A stretch of DNA of 53,461 bases from Phycisphaerales bacterium (lineage in GTDB: Bacteria > Planctomycetota > Phycisphaerae > Phycisphaerales > UBA1924): positions 1 through 53,461 of the forward strand of contig JAEUJD010000036.1 of the NCBI GenBank assembly GCA_016793015.1, given 5' to 3'. The notes under the pieces were generated by a model. The model saw only the letters and a list, made by a program, of their open reading frames with translations, was not told the origin of the DNA and did no database searches. A program made the position numbers and the translations under genes. Numbering within the stretch: the first letter of the stretch is position 1; every line of letters starts with the position of its first letter. Below, one piece after another: positions 25,537 through 33,649 of the stretch.

Positions 25537-25561
25537 AGCATACCAGTAAACTACCTGTCAA
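25537..25561 (-). promoter_or_regulatory. predicted promoter and operator of the symporter operon
   Basis: On the minus strand TTGACAGGTAGTTTACTGG (25561-25543) runs into an extended -10, TGGTATGCT (25545-25537). The inverted repeat CAGGT-N5-ACTGG (25557-25543) abuts the -10, where a repressor would block transcription. The first 18 of 23 positions or so match the site at 26852 upstream of the PEP-CTERM DNRLRE gene. Confidence 0.55.
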
Positions 25562-25647
25562 TGCAAGGCCCGGCAGAGTGGATCCGGGCGAAATCCTGGT
25601 CGGTGGCGGGCAGCCGGAGGGGCAAGCAGAAGGCGCAGCCGAAAGAG

Positions 25648-26652
25648 TCAGGCGAGAATCGCCCACTCCTGCGCCGAAAACTCGCCGTGCATCGGGCGAC
25701 CCGAAGAGAACTCGAGAATCTGATCCACCACGCTGCGCCCCAGGCGCAGACAGCCGCTGCCGACCGCCCCGGCGATGTGGGGAAGGAGCACAACGTTTGG
25801 CAAAGTCCTGAAAGGATGATCCGGCGCGGGCGGCTCCGGATCGGTGACGTCGAGCAAGGCCCAGATTCGTCCGGTGCGGAGCTCGGCCGCCAGCGCATCC
25901 TCATCGACGATCATGCCCCGCGCCGTGTTGACAAAGATCGCGCCGTCCCGCATCAGCTTGAACTGCTGGCCGCGGAGCATGTGCCTGGTTTCGGGCAAGG
26001 CGGGCGCGTGGAGCGAAACGACGTCGCTCGCGCCCATCAATTCATCGAGCTCGACTTTGGTCGCGCCCAACTCCGCGACCTCGTCGGCCTCGACATGCGG
26101 GTCGAACGCGAGCACCTTGACCTCGAATTGCTTCAGCAGGCGGAGCAGGTGCCGCGCGGTCTTGCTCAGCCCGATCAGCCCGATCGTGCTGTTGTACATT
26201 TCGCGTATTTCATAGCCCTGAACGCGGTTGGAGTCGATCAGCCAGCCTCCCTCGCGTGCCATGCGTGACGCCGGAAAAAAGCCCTTCAATCCGGCGATGA
26301 TCAGGCCGAGCGTCGTTTCCGCAACGCCCACAGCGAGCGCCTCGCGCGCCGAGCCGATGCGCAATCCCCTCGACCAGACCGAAGGTGGCAGCAGGTGGCG
26401 TGTGGAGCCCGCGGCGTGCAGAATCGCCCGGAGTTTCGGGGCCATGTCGAGCATCTGTTCTGTCAGGGGAGGAGTTTTCCAGCCGGTGACGAGAAACTCG
26501 GCGTCGGCCGCGTGACGGGACCAGAACTCGGCGAGCCGATCGGCCGTGGGCACGTTGCTGAAAGTGGAAGCGTGGCCGCGGAGGCGGTTCAGGTCCTGCG
26601 GATCGAAGCACATCTCGACAATCGGGACCGTCAGCAGAAATACGACGTGCAT
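25648..26652 (-). CDS. D-isomer-specific 2-hydroxyacid dehydrogenase-family protein
   Basis: This 334-residue protein shows the family's catalytic trio: arginine in NTARGMIVDEDAL, glutamate in LDVTDPEPP and histidine in LLPHIAGA. These enzymes reduce 2-keto acids to D-2-hydroxy acids, or the reverse, with NAD(P). The coenzyme loop is degenerate: GLIGLSKTA has serine and alanine where the usual GxGxxG has glycines, so cofactor preference may be unusual. It is 177 bases upstream of the symporter and on the same strand; the operator at 25537-25561 lies between them, so it may have its own promoter (a TATAGT on the minus strand at 26750-26745 is a candidate -10). Confidence 0.88.
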   Translation of the reverse strand: MHVVFLLTVPIVEMCFDPQDLNRLRGHASTFSNVPTADRLAEFWSRHAADAEFLVTGWKTPPLTEQMLDMAPKLRAILHAAGSTRHLLPPSVWSRGLRIGSAREALAVGVAETTLGLIIAGLKGFFPASRMAREGGWLIDSNRVQGYEIREMYNSTIGLIGLSKTARHLLRLLKQFEVKVLAFDPHVEADEVAELGATKVELDELMGASDVVSLHAPALPETRHMLRGQQFKLMRDGAIFVNTARGMIVDEDALAAELRTGRIWALLDVTDPEPPAPDHPFRTLPNVVLLPHIAGAVGSGCLRLGRSVVDQILEFSSGRPMHGEFSAQEWAILA

Positions 26653-26987
26653 TCAGGACTCTCTTTTCGGGATCGTCGGCGCGGGGACGAACAATCGGGC
26701 GGCAAATCGGCTGCTATGCCCGGGGCGGAGCGGCAGAGTTGAAAACTATACGGAAGGCTGGCGCCCGAATGCGCACAGAACCCGCCTGGACGGGCGATTC
26801 CTGCTCCGGTCGGGCGGGTTGCGGACAAAAAGGCGCGAGTTTTTCTGTTTTTTGACAGGTAATGGACTTGCATTTTTATTGTCATCCCGGTTAGTCTGGT
26901 CGTGGCACTCGCCTCGGCGTCCGAGAGCGAGCGCCCCGAAAGGGGCTCGCACTCCGGGGCGTGCCGGTCACGAGAAGGAGTTGAGAC
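26653..26987. other. divergent intergenic control region
   Basis: This stretch separates the 2-hydroxyacid dehydrogenase (-) from the PEP-CTERM DNRLRE gene (+). It holds a minus-strand -10 candidate at 26745-26750, the plus-strand promoter and operator at 26852-26880, and an AGAAGGAG ribosome binding site at 26973-26980. Its local AT content is higher than in the genes. No gene is seen. Confidence 0.6.
26852..26880 (+). promoter_or_regulatory. predicted promoter with operator in the spacer
   Basis: TTGACA (26852-26857), a 17-base spacer and TTTATT (26875-26880) form a good sigma-70-type promoter for the gene at 26988. The spacer holds CAGGT-N5-ACTTG (26856-26870), the same kind of inverted repeat as at 25543-25557. 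This is a classic repressor position. The GntR/LacI-type regulator encoded at 27904 is the natural candidate. Confidence 0.55.
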
Positions 26988-27785
26988 ATGAGCGAGTTGG
27001 CGAACCAAATCAACAATCGTCGGGGGCTTTCACTGGTTCTTCTTTTGGGCGCGGCACTCGGTGCCTCGGCCCAGGGCGCCGTCACCTCCGTGATCCTGAA
27101 CGATTCCAACGGGGGCGATAACTTCCTCTATAACAACGGCGCGAATACCAATTTCGCCAACAGCGGCCTGTTCTATTACGACCAGCGGGGCGCGGCCAAC
27201 GATTCGGCCCGGCCCGTAATGCAATTTGCCCTCGCCAGTCTGCCGGGCGGCGCGGTCATCACCAACGTTCAGCTTCAGTACAAGCTTCAGCAGTACACGT
27301 ACATCAATTCGGCCACGGGCAATTCCTCGGTGACGCACAACTTCTCGATGCACCAGATGCTGTCGAGCTGGAGCGAGACGACCTCGAGCTGGAACGAGCG
27401 GTCGACGGGCAACGCCTGGGGCGCTCCGGGCATGCTCGCCGGAACCGACTACGCGTCGGTGGCCGTCTCGACGATCGCCGTGAACGCCTCGATGCAGGGA
27501 ACCTACCTGTCGTGGGACATCACCTCGCTCTACAATAGCTGGGTGAGCGGGGCGAGCCAGAATTATGGCGTGACCATCCAGGGACCCGCCGGCGTACCGA
27601 ATTCGCTCGCGGCCAACGGCGACACGACCGACGGCGTTTTCCGCCTGTATAACTCGGAATATGCGGACGATTCGTTCCGCCCCGTCTTGGTCATCACGTA
27701 CGAGGTTCCGGCTCCGGCGTCGCTCGGAGCGCTCGGTGCGGGAGGCCTGATACTTTTGAGGCGGCGTCGAACAATGGCGAAGTGA
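26988..27785 (+). CDS. secreted DNRLRE-domain protein with PEP-CTERM-like tail
   Basis: This 265-residue protein has a signal peptide (about 12-32, LSLVLLLGAALGASAQG). The DNRLRE-type module covers about 35-235 (FLYNNGANTNFANSGLFYYD, WDITSLYNSWVSG, NGDTTDGVF). The C-terminus has the tripartite PEP-CTERM shape: VPAPAS, a hydrophobic stretch LGALGAGGLILL, and RRRR. Such tails are recognised by exosortase-type systems. AGAAGGAG fixes the ATG. The module is clearly paralogous to that of the protein at 13123, which uses a dockerin-like tail instead. It may bind carbohydrate at the cell surface; this is inferred from the module and the catabolic neighbours. Confidence 0.88.
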   Translation: MSELANQINNRRGLSLVLLLGAALGASAQGAVTSVILNDSNGGDNFLYNNGANTNFANSGLFYYDQRGAANDSARPVMQFALASLPGGAVITNVQLQYKLQQYTYINSATGNSSVTHNFSMHQMLSSWSETTSSWNERSTGNAWGAPGMLAGTDYASVAVSTIAVNASMQGTYLSWDITSLYNSWVSGASQNYGVTIQGPAGVPNSLAANGDTTDGVFRLYNSEYADDSFRPVLVITYEVPAPASLGALGAGGLILLRRRRTMAK

Positions 27786-27857
27786 TCATCGCCCCGCGTC
27801 GCATTCCCGGGCTGCAACTCCGGGTGCGTCGAGGATCGGAAAAGTTCATCGATCGGA

Positions 27858-27884
27858 GGTGCCGGCGAAGCAGCCGCCGGCACC
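27858..27884. terminator. hairpin between the DNRLRE and regulator genes
   Basis: GGTGCCGGC (27858-27866) pairs perfectly with GCCGGCACC (27876-27884) across nine bases. With no T-run, and only 19 bases before the regulator ATG, it could be a weak terminator, a processing site or a leader structure. Confidence 0.45.
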
Positions 27885-27903
27885 AAGGCAGGGTGGGCAA
27901 GAC

Positions 27904-29043
27904 ATGGACCGTCACGGAGCACGCGCATTGAGGACGCAGACCTTCGAACGCAAGAAGCCGAAACACGAGAGGATTCTCGAGGCGATCCGCCAGGAGATCG
28001 AATCCGGCGTGCTCCCGCACGGTGCTGCGCTCGCGTCCGAATCGCAGCTCTGTCAGAAGCTCAAAGCCAGCCGCGGCCCGATCCGGCAGGCGCTCGCCGA
28101 ACTTCAGCGTCAAGGCCTTGTGCGTGCGCGCCCCGGCAAGGGCAGTTTCGTTCATAACCCGGTCGAAGTGAGCGGCGCTGTTTCTGTCCGGCAGATGCTG
28201 GTTCTGATCAATTCGATGGGCGCGACGCCCGCCAACTTTGTTGTCCACGAATTGATCGACGGGTTGAGCCGCGCCGCAGAAGAAGCGGGTGAACGCTACC
28301 GTCTGACGTTCCAGTTCCATCGCAATCCCGGGCTGATCGAGCCCGAGAGCATTCAGGGTTGCCACGGCGTTCTGATGGCACCCTTCACGCACGACGGGAT
28401 CAACGCGATGCGTGGGCTGGCCGAGCGTCTCAGCGTGCCAGTTGTCAGCGTCTACAACCGTCTCGATGCACCCGGTGCCTCGCAGTTCTACGTCGATCAC
28501 GAGGCCGGCGCGTTCGACGCGACGGAGCTCCTGTTCCGCTACGGACATCGGCGCATCGCGCTGCTCGGCGAACCGGCGATTTCGCCCGGACCCGCGGCAA
28601 GCGAGCGCGAGGCGGGTTTCCGGCGGGCCGCCAAGGCGGCGGGACTTCGTGAAACCGAAGCACGCGTGGTGCATGTCGGCGTCGACCCGGGCGTTGCGCG
28701 GGCAAACATCGAAAAACTCTTGAAGCAGAGCGATCGCCCCACGGCGCTCGTTGTGGCGGGCGGCGTCATCACCCCGCTCGCGCTCGAGGCGATTCGTGCT
28801 GCGGGTCTCTCGATCCCCAAGGACCTCTCGATGATCGCTGTCGACGACACCATCGAGGCCGCACTGAACGTGCCCCGCCTCACGGTCGTCAAGATTCCTC
28901 TGATTCATCTTTCCCGGCTTGGCATCAGTTCGCTGATCGCTCAGACCGGCGTTCGTTCGACCGCACTGGAACGAGTCTCTCTCAGTCTCAAGCCTGAAAT
29001 TGTCATGGGTCAGTCCATTTCCTCGGCCGCTCCATGCGTCTAA
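27904..29043 (+). CDS. GntR-type/LacI-sensor transcriptional regulator
   Basis: This 379-residue regulator has an N-terminal GntR winged helix-turn-helix (about 20-85: [47 protein letters not shown]). It is joined to a LacI-type periplasmic-binding-like sensor (about 95-370: [44 protein letters not shown]). This is the AraR-like architecture of sugar-responsive repressors. I chose ATG 27904; a frame open to 27859 adds nothing domain-like and overlaps the hairpin. It probably senses the pathway's sugar or sugar acid and binds the CAGGT-N5-ACYTG sites at 25543 and 26856. Only binding tests could confirm the sites. Confidence 0.9.
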   Translation: MDRHGARALRTQTFERKKPKHERILEAIRQEIESGVLPHGAALASESQLCQKLKASRGPIRQALAELQRQGLVRARPGKGSFVHNPVEVSGAVSVRQMLVLINSMGATPANFVVHELIDGLSRAAEEAGERYRLTFQFHRNPGLIEPESIQGCHGVLMAPFTHDGINAMRGLAERLSVPVVSVYNRLDAPGASQFYVDHEAGAFDATELLFRYGHRRIALLGEPAISPGPAASEREAGFRRAAKAAGLRETEARVVHVGVDPGVARANIEKLLKQSDRPTALVVAGGVITPLALEAIRAAGLSIPKDLSMIAVDDTIEAALNVPRLTVVKIPLIHLSRLGISSLIAQTGVRSTALERVSLSLKPEIVMGQSISSAAPCV

Positions 29044-29096
29044 TTCTGGACGCTGCCGGGTTCTTCTGTCCGCCATCTCTGTCCAAGGAGCTCTCA

Positions 29097-29864
29097 ATGG
29101 ACCGTCAATCCCGACGCGGGGCGTTCACGCTTATCGAATTGCTCGTGGTGATCGCCGTCATCGCACTCTTGATTTCGATGCTCCTGCCCGCGCTGGGCAG
29201 CGCTCGCGAGTCGGCCCGGCGCGTCAAGTGCCTCGCCAACATGAAGCAGATTGGCGTGGGCATCGCGACCTACGCGAACGACTTCGCGGGCTGGACCCCG
29301 ATCAACTACGAGTCTTACAACCGCATCTCTCCGATTCCACAGAAAGCAAGCCCGAAGAGCACGCAGGCGAACGATCTCTACCACCGCCTCGGAGGCAAAT
29401 TGGTCGACTGGGGCAAGAACCAGATGAAGAACGCCTCGTGGACGGACAACAGCAGCTACCTCACGACGACGCAGGTTTTCTATTGTCCGTCGTTCCAGTC
29501 GATCCGCCCGTCGGGCTGGTGGTCGGTTGATCACAACTATCCCGAGAAGGTGGACACGAGCTATTACTGGGAATACTGGAATCCAGACAACGTCACCGAT
29601 CCGACCGATCCCGTGAAGGTGTACGGACTTGGCACGACGCGGAACACGCACAGCCCGCGAAACGCGCTGCTCACCGATTTCGGCTGGGCACCGCTGGTGA
29701 ATGCGATCCGCGACTACTGGGGGCCCGTGCCGCACAAGAACGCACACAACGTGCTGTGGATGGACTCTCACGCCGGCGCGGTGTCCTTGAAGGAAATGAA
29801 TGCGGTCGCACCGACCGACGCAAAGGCCCGATTGGTCTACCTGCAAAGCAAGGTGGGCAGCTGA
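29097..29864 (+). CDS. prepilin-like protein with type IV pilin N-terminus
   Basis: This 255-residue protein begins with the prepilin cleavage and methylation motif ([20 protein letters not shown]), so cleavage is expected before the phenylalanine. A C-terminal [14 protein letters not shown] matches the H-x9-DG-like motif of the large planctomycete and verrucomicrobial pilin-like family. The middle is rich in Trp and Tyr. AAGGAG lies six bases before the ATG. It is encoded between the sugar regulator and a secreted propeller gene, so it may form a surface pseudopilus or be a substrate-contact protein rather than a motility pilin. Function of this family is unknown. Confidence 0.88.
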   Translation: MDRQSRRGAFTLIELLVVIAVIALLISMLLPALGSARESARRVKCLANMKQIGVGIATYANDFAGWTPINYESYNRISPIPQKASPKSTQANDLYHRLGGKLVDWGKNQMKNASWTDNSSYLTTTQVFYCPSFQSIRPSGWWSVDHNYPEKVDTSYYWEYWNPDNVTDPTDPVKVYGLGTTRNTHSPRNALLTDFGWAPLVNAIRDYWGPVPHKNAHNVLWMDSHAGAVSLKEMNAVAPTDAKARLVYLQSKVGS

Positions 29865-31645
29865 TGTCCCGGGCAAGCTCGCTGCTTCGGGGGTCGCTTC
29901 TTCGAGCGGCCGCCGTCATCCTGACAACCTGCGCCAGCAGCGTTCTCGGGCAGCCCGTCACGCTGCCGATCGTCGAGAAACCCCGCGAACACGAGGCCGG
30001 GCAGTTCGGGTACCGACCCTGGTACGTTCCCAACACGCCGGCATTTGACAAGTTCAACCGTCCTTACATGCGCGATCGCGAGCGCGATCCGCATTTCACC
30101 AGTTCGATTCAGACCATCCGAGACGGCCGCTGGGTTCGGAAGGACTTTGTCGGCGCAATACGCGACGCGTATCCGACTTTCGCGAGCGTGCGCCACGGAG
30201 GCGGCACCCTTGGCGCCTCGATCACCTTCGACGCCGACGACTGCCTCTACACCCTCCTCCGCATCCGCCTCGCCGACGACACCGATCGCGACATCGTCTT
30301 GTTCTCCAAGGATTACGGCGACACCTTTCGCGTCATCGAGATTCCCAACGACGAACCACCCGGCTCGAAGCCCGAGGGCTTCGCCAACATGGAATTGCGT
30401 TCCGGCGCCAACCGATTGACGCGTCCGCCCATGCTCACGACTCTCCGCAAGCGGGCGAACCACCCGCTCGGGCAGTGGACCGCGCATTACAATATGTATC
30501 TTTTCCAGCCCAGAAAAGTGGGCGATTCGCTCGACCTGGGCAAGCCCGCGCTGCTCACGCAGAGCGGACTTTACATGTCGCGGCACGCGGGCAATCCAAG
30601 CTTTGCCGTCTCCGGGCCGGACAAGACGTATGTGACCTGGGCCGAAACCACACCGGGCAACTACTACCCGGGCGTGCCGACACTCGTCGCCACGGTAGAT
30701 CCCGAAACGCTCGAGATCACCGATCGGAAATTCTGCGGGTTTGGCTATCCACCCAACGACGGGCACAACAGCCCCGGAATCGTGATGGATCCGCACGGCT
30801 ATCTGCACGTCATCACCGGTTCGCACGGTGAGAACTTCATGTACGCAAAGTCGCTCCAGCCCTATTCGACCGCCGGTGGCATGAGCGAACCTGTACCGAT
30901 GGTCAAGCATGGCTGGCTGGAATTTGGATACAGCCGAGGCCGTCAGAGCTACCTGTCATTTCTCGGTACCGCCGATGGCAAGCTCCACACCGCGTTCCGT
31001 CAGTGGTACAAGGGGACGGAGCCGTACTTCCTCGACAATCACTTCGGAGGGTTGTCGTACTCGCGCAAGGCTTCGGACGGCGAGTGGCCTGCGGATTCGA
31101 CGCTCATGATCGTGCCGCCGCTCGATGGCTATTCGATCTACTACCAGAACCTCGCGAAAGATCGCGATGAACGGATCTATCTCTCGTACGGCTACCGCAA
31201 TGAAGCGCCCTCGTACGGAACCGCCGAGGCCGAGAACAACTACATGGGCCTGCTCATGTCCGCCGATAGCGGCGAACACTGGCGCCTTGTCTCGACCGAA
31301 GATTTCGTGAAGGCGATGTCTCCGCAAGCCGCCAAAGACGCGAAGCTTTCGCCCGCGGTGGTCCGAGGCGTCGTTGTTGATTCTGATGGCAAACCCATGA
31401 GCGGCGTGACCGTCACCGCGATCTCTTCGATCGCAACGACAGACAACGCGGGCACGTTCGAGTTCGCGGGTGTGCTCGCGGACAACTTTCCGATTCTCGC
31501 GGCCCGGGACGGCTTCATCCCTGCGACGGCATCCGTTGCGCTCGCGGGCGCCAAGTCTCAAGATTTGAAGATCTCGCTGAAGCCGGCACCGCCCGCTCCG
31601 CCGACCCAGCCGACGTCCGGAGTCGGTCAACCTTCGAAGCAATAG
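29864..31645 (+). CDS. secreted BNR_4-like beta-propeller with carboxypeptidase-regulatory-like domain
   Basis: This 593-residue protein has a signal peptide (about 8-30, ending SSVLGQ). The propeller region covers about 50-490, with repeats such as [38 protein letters not shown] and [20 protein letters not shown]. This looks like the BNR_4 family, which includes some polysaccharide lyases. A Ig-like domain resembling the carboxypeptidase regulatory fold follows (about 500-575, [17 protein letters not shown]), then a proline-rich tail. The ATG overlaps the pilin stop by one base. It could bind or cut a polysaccharide outside the cell. The propeller call is good, the enzyme role uncertain. Confidence 0.65.
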   Translation: MSRASSLLRGSLLRAAAVILTTCASSVLGQPVTLPIVEKPREHEAGQFGYRPWYVPNTPAFDKFNRPYMRDRERDPHFTSSIQTIRDGRWVRKDFVGAIRDAYPTFASVRHGGGTLGASITFDADDCLYTLLRIRLADDTDRDIVLFSKDYGDTFRVIEIPNDEPPGSKPEGFANMELRSGANRLTRPPMLTTLRKRANHPLGQWTAHYNMYLFQPRKVGDSLDLGKPALLTQSGLYMSRHAGNPSFAVSGPDKTYVTWAETTPGNYYPGVPTLVATVDPETLEITDRKFCGFGYPPNDGHNSPGIVMDPHGYLHVITGSHGENFMYAKSLQPYSTAGGMSEPVPMVKHGWLEFGYSRGRQSYLSFLGTADGKLHTAFRQWYKGTEPYFLDNHFGGLSYSRKASDGEWPADSTLMIVPPLDGYSIYYQNLAKDRDERIYLSYGYRNEAPSYGTAEAENNYMGLLMSADSGEHWRLVSTEDFVKAMSPQAAKDAKLSPAVVRGVVVDSDGKPMSGVTVTAISSIATTDNAGTFEFAGVLADNFPILAARDGFIPATASVALAGAKSQDLKISLKPAPPAPPTQPTSGVGQPSKQ

Positions 31646-31667
31646 CCCGCTGCGGGCAGGATGTACC

Positions 31668-32846
31668 TTGAAGATCACCGCGATCGAGACCCGCGTCTGC
31701 AACGCCCGGATGCGCAACTGGGTGTTTGTCAAAGTTGTCACCGACCAGCCCGGACTGTGGGGATGGGGTGAGGCAACGCTCGAGTGGCACACGCGGGCAG
31801 TGGTCGGCGCGATCGAAGACCTCGCTCCGCTGCTCGTTGGTGAAGACCCCACGCGCATCGAGCATCTCTGGCAGATGATGTATCGCCAGCATTTCTGGCA
31901 CGGGAATGGCATCGTGCGCGGGACCGCGATCAGCGGCATCGATATCGCGCTCTGGGACATTCTCGGGAAGAGCTTGAACGTGCCATGCCACAAGCTGTGG
32001 GGCGGCGCGGTCCGTGATTACGTCCGCCTCTACTGCCACCTCGGCGGCGGCAAGATGGAAGATTTCTACGAGACGAAAACCTCCGATGCGGGCCGATTCG
32101 GAGATCTCGCAAGCCGAGCAGTGGAAGAAGGGTTCACCGCTTTCAAGAGCATGGCGGTGCCGGAAACCATGCCACTCGAAGGAAACCGCCCGGTCCGGTA
32201 CGCCGAGCAGTGCGTCGCGGCGATGCGCGACGCGGTCGGTCCGGACATCGACATCATGGTCGACTGTCACGCACGTCCAAGCCCGCGGATGGGCATGCTC
32301 TTTGCCAAGGCGCTCGAACCGTACAACCTGTATTTCCTTGAAGAGCCCTGCTGGCCCGAGTCGGTCGATGGCATCGCGGATATTCAGAGGGCGGTGCGCA
32401 CGCCGATCGCCACTGGCGAGCGGCTCGTCACGCAGCACCCGTTCTGCGAATTGCTCACGAAGCGGGCCGCAAGCGTCCTCCAGCCCGATATCACCCACTG
32501 CGGCGGCCTGACCGAAGCACGCCGAATCGCCGGTCTTGCCGAGGCCTACCGCGTCGGGCTCGCGCCGCACAACCCGCAGGGGCCTGTGAGCACGGCGGCA
32601 TCCCTCGAGCTGGGCTTTGCAACTCCCAGCTACATCATCTGCGAAAGCGTGCACAGCGACGTGCCCTGGCGGTCTGAAATTGTTCGTGAAGGCTTCACCG
32701 TCGAGAAAAAGGGCCGGATCGTTCGTCCCAACACCAAGCCCGGCCTGGGCATCGAACTCGATGAATCCGTGATGGCCAAACATCCCTTCGAGCAGGAGGT
32801 GCTGCAGCGGCATTTCTATTCGGATGGAAGCGTGGGTGACTGGTAA
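31668..32846 (+). CDS. enolase-superfamily sugar-acid dehydratase (galactonate/mannonate-like)
   Basis: This 392-residue protein belongs to the mandelate racemase/enolase superfamily. The metal ligands expected at the barrel strands are visible: D199 (with H201) in VDCHARP, glutamate in [10 protein letters not shown] (225/226), and E251 in ATGERL, plus H301 in APHNPQGP. Asp-x-His and the PHN motif are typical of galactonate- and mannonate-type dehydratases, which make 2-keto-3-deoxy acids. The start is TTG at 31668 (the only in-frame choice); a GCCCG/CGGGC hairpin sits just upstream. Its product would suit the DHDPS-family aldolase at 21530. Specific sugar acid is unknown. Confidence 0.88.
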   Translation: MKITAIETRVCNARMRNWVFVKVVTDQPGLWGWGEATLEWHTRAVVGAIEDLAPLLVGEDPTRIEHLWQMMYRQHFWHGNGIVRGTAISGIDIALWDILGKSLNVPCHKLWGGAVRDYVRLYCHLGGGKMEDFYETKTSDAGRFGDLASRAVEEGFTAFKSMAVPETMPLEGNRPVRYAEQCVAAMRDAVGPDIDIMVDCHARPSPRMGMLFAKALEPYNLYFLEEPCWPESVDGIADIQRAVRTPIATGERLVTQHPFCELLTKRAASVLQPDITHCGGLTEARRIAGLAEAYRVGLAPHNPQGPVSTAASLELGFATPSYIICESVHSDVPWRSEIVREGFTVEKKGRIVRPNTKPGLGIELDESVMAKHPFEQEVLQRHFYSDGSVGDW

Positions 32847-32857
32847 GGCGTGGAACC

Positions 32858-33649
32858 ATGGCACAGCGGGAATCAGTTGCGATCATCAGCGGTGCCTGCG
32901 GCGACATCGGCCGCGCTGTTGCGTTTGAACTCGCTCGGCGCGGAGCCTCTCTCGGGCTCTCGGACGTTGTCGAGCCGGGTGAAGCAGATTCGCTACTGCG
33001 CGATGTGCGTGCTCTCGGCCGCTCCGCAAGGTACGACCGCGTGGATGTCACCGATGCGCAAGCAGTTGAATGCTGGGTTCGGAGCGTCGAGCAGGGTGTC
33101 GGTGGTGTCAAGTGGGTCGTTGCTTCCGCTGCGACAGTCACGATCGCGGGCGCAATGCACGTCACGCCGGAGCAATGGCGACGGGAACTCGACATCAATT
33201 TGAACGGCTCGTTCTATGTGGCGAGATCCGGCGGCGCGAGCATGCTGCGGGCGAAACAAGGCGGACGGATCGTGTTCGTCGGGAGCTGGGCGGCGCACGC
33301 TCCGCACGCGAACCTTCCGGCGTACAGCGTTTCGAAGGCGGGCGTGCGAATGCTCTCTCGGTGCATGGCCTTGGAGCTTGCGCCGCACGGAATCACCGTC
33401 AACGAGATCGCGCCGGGATATGTCGATGCCGGGCTCAGCGCCGAGGTGTTTCGCAAGAATCCGGGTGCACGCGAAGATGCAACCCGTCGCGTGCCCACCG
33501 GGCGGCTCATGTCCGCCGAGGATGTTGCACGCCAGGCCGCGTATCTCTGCTTTGATGCAAGCCCGCACACCACCGGATCGGTCCTCTTGATGGACGGCGG
33601 CCTGTCGCTTGGACCTCCCGTCTCGCGAGCTTCGGAGTCGCAGACGTGA
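32858..33649 (+). CDS. short-chain dehydrogenase/reductase (SDR)
   Basis: This 263-residue classic-type SDR keeps the catalytic serine in GSWAAHAP and YSVSK (YxxxK) near residue 155. The coenzyme loop reads SGACGDIG rather than TGxxxGxG, and the NNAG motif is ASAAT. It follows the dehydratase gene by 11 bases and overlaps the next gene by four (GTGA). An NAD(P)-linked oxidation or reduction of a sugar or keto intermediate is expected. Substrate is unknown. Confidence 0.88.
   Translation: MAQRESVAIISGACGDIGRAVAFELARRGASLGLSDVVEPGEADSLLRDVRALGRSARYDRVDVTDAQAVECWVRSVEQGVGGVKWVVASAATVTIAGAMHVTPEQWRRELDINLNGSFYVARSGGASMLRAKQGGRIVFVGSWAAHAPHANLPAYSVSKAGVRMLSRCMALELAPHGITVNEIAPGYVDAGLSAEVFRKNPGAREDATRRVPTGRLMSAEDVARQAAYLCFDASPHTTGSVLLMDGGLSLGPPVSRASESQT

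Noticed and set aside
13123..27785. Transposon-like or recombination origin of the block between the two DNRLRE genes
   Set aside because: No insertion sequence, integrase, tRNA, or flanking direct repeat was seen; the paralogues are in opposite orientation and diverged, so simple duplication is enough.
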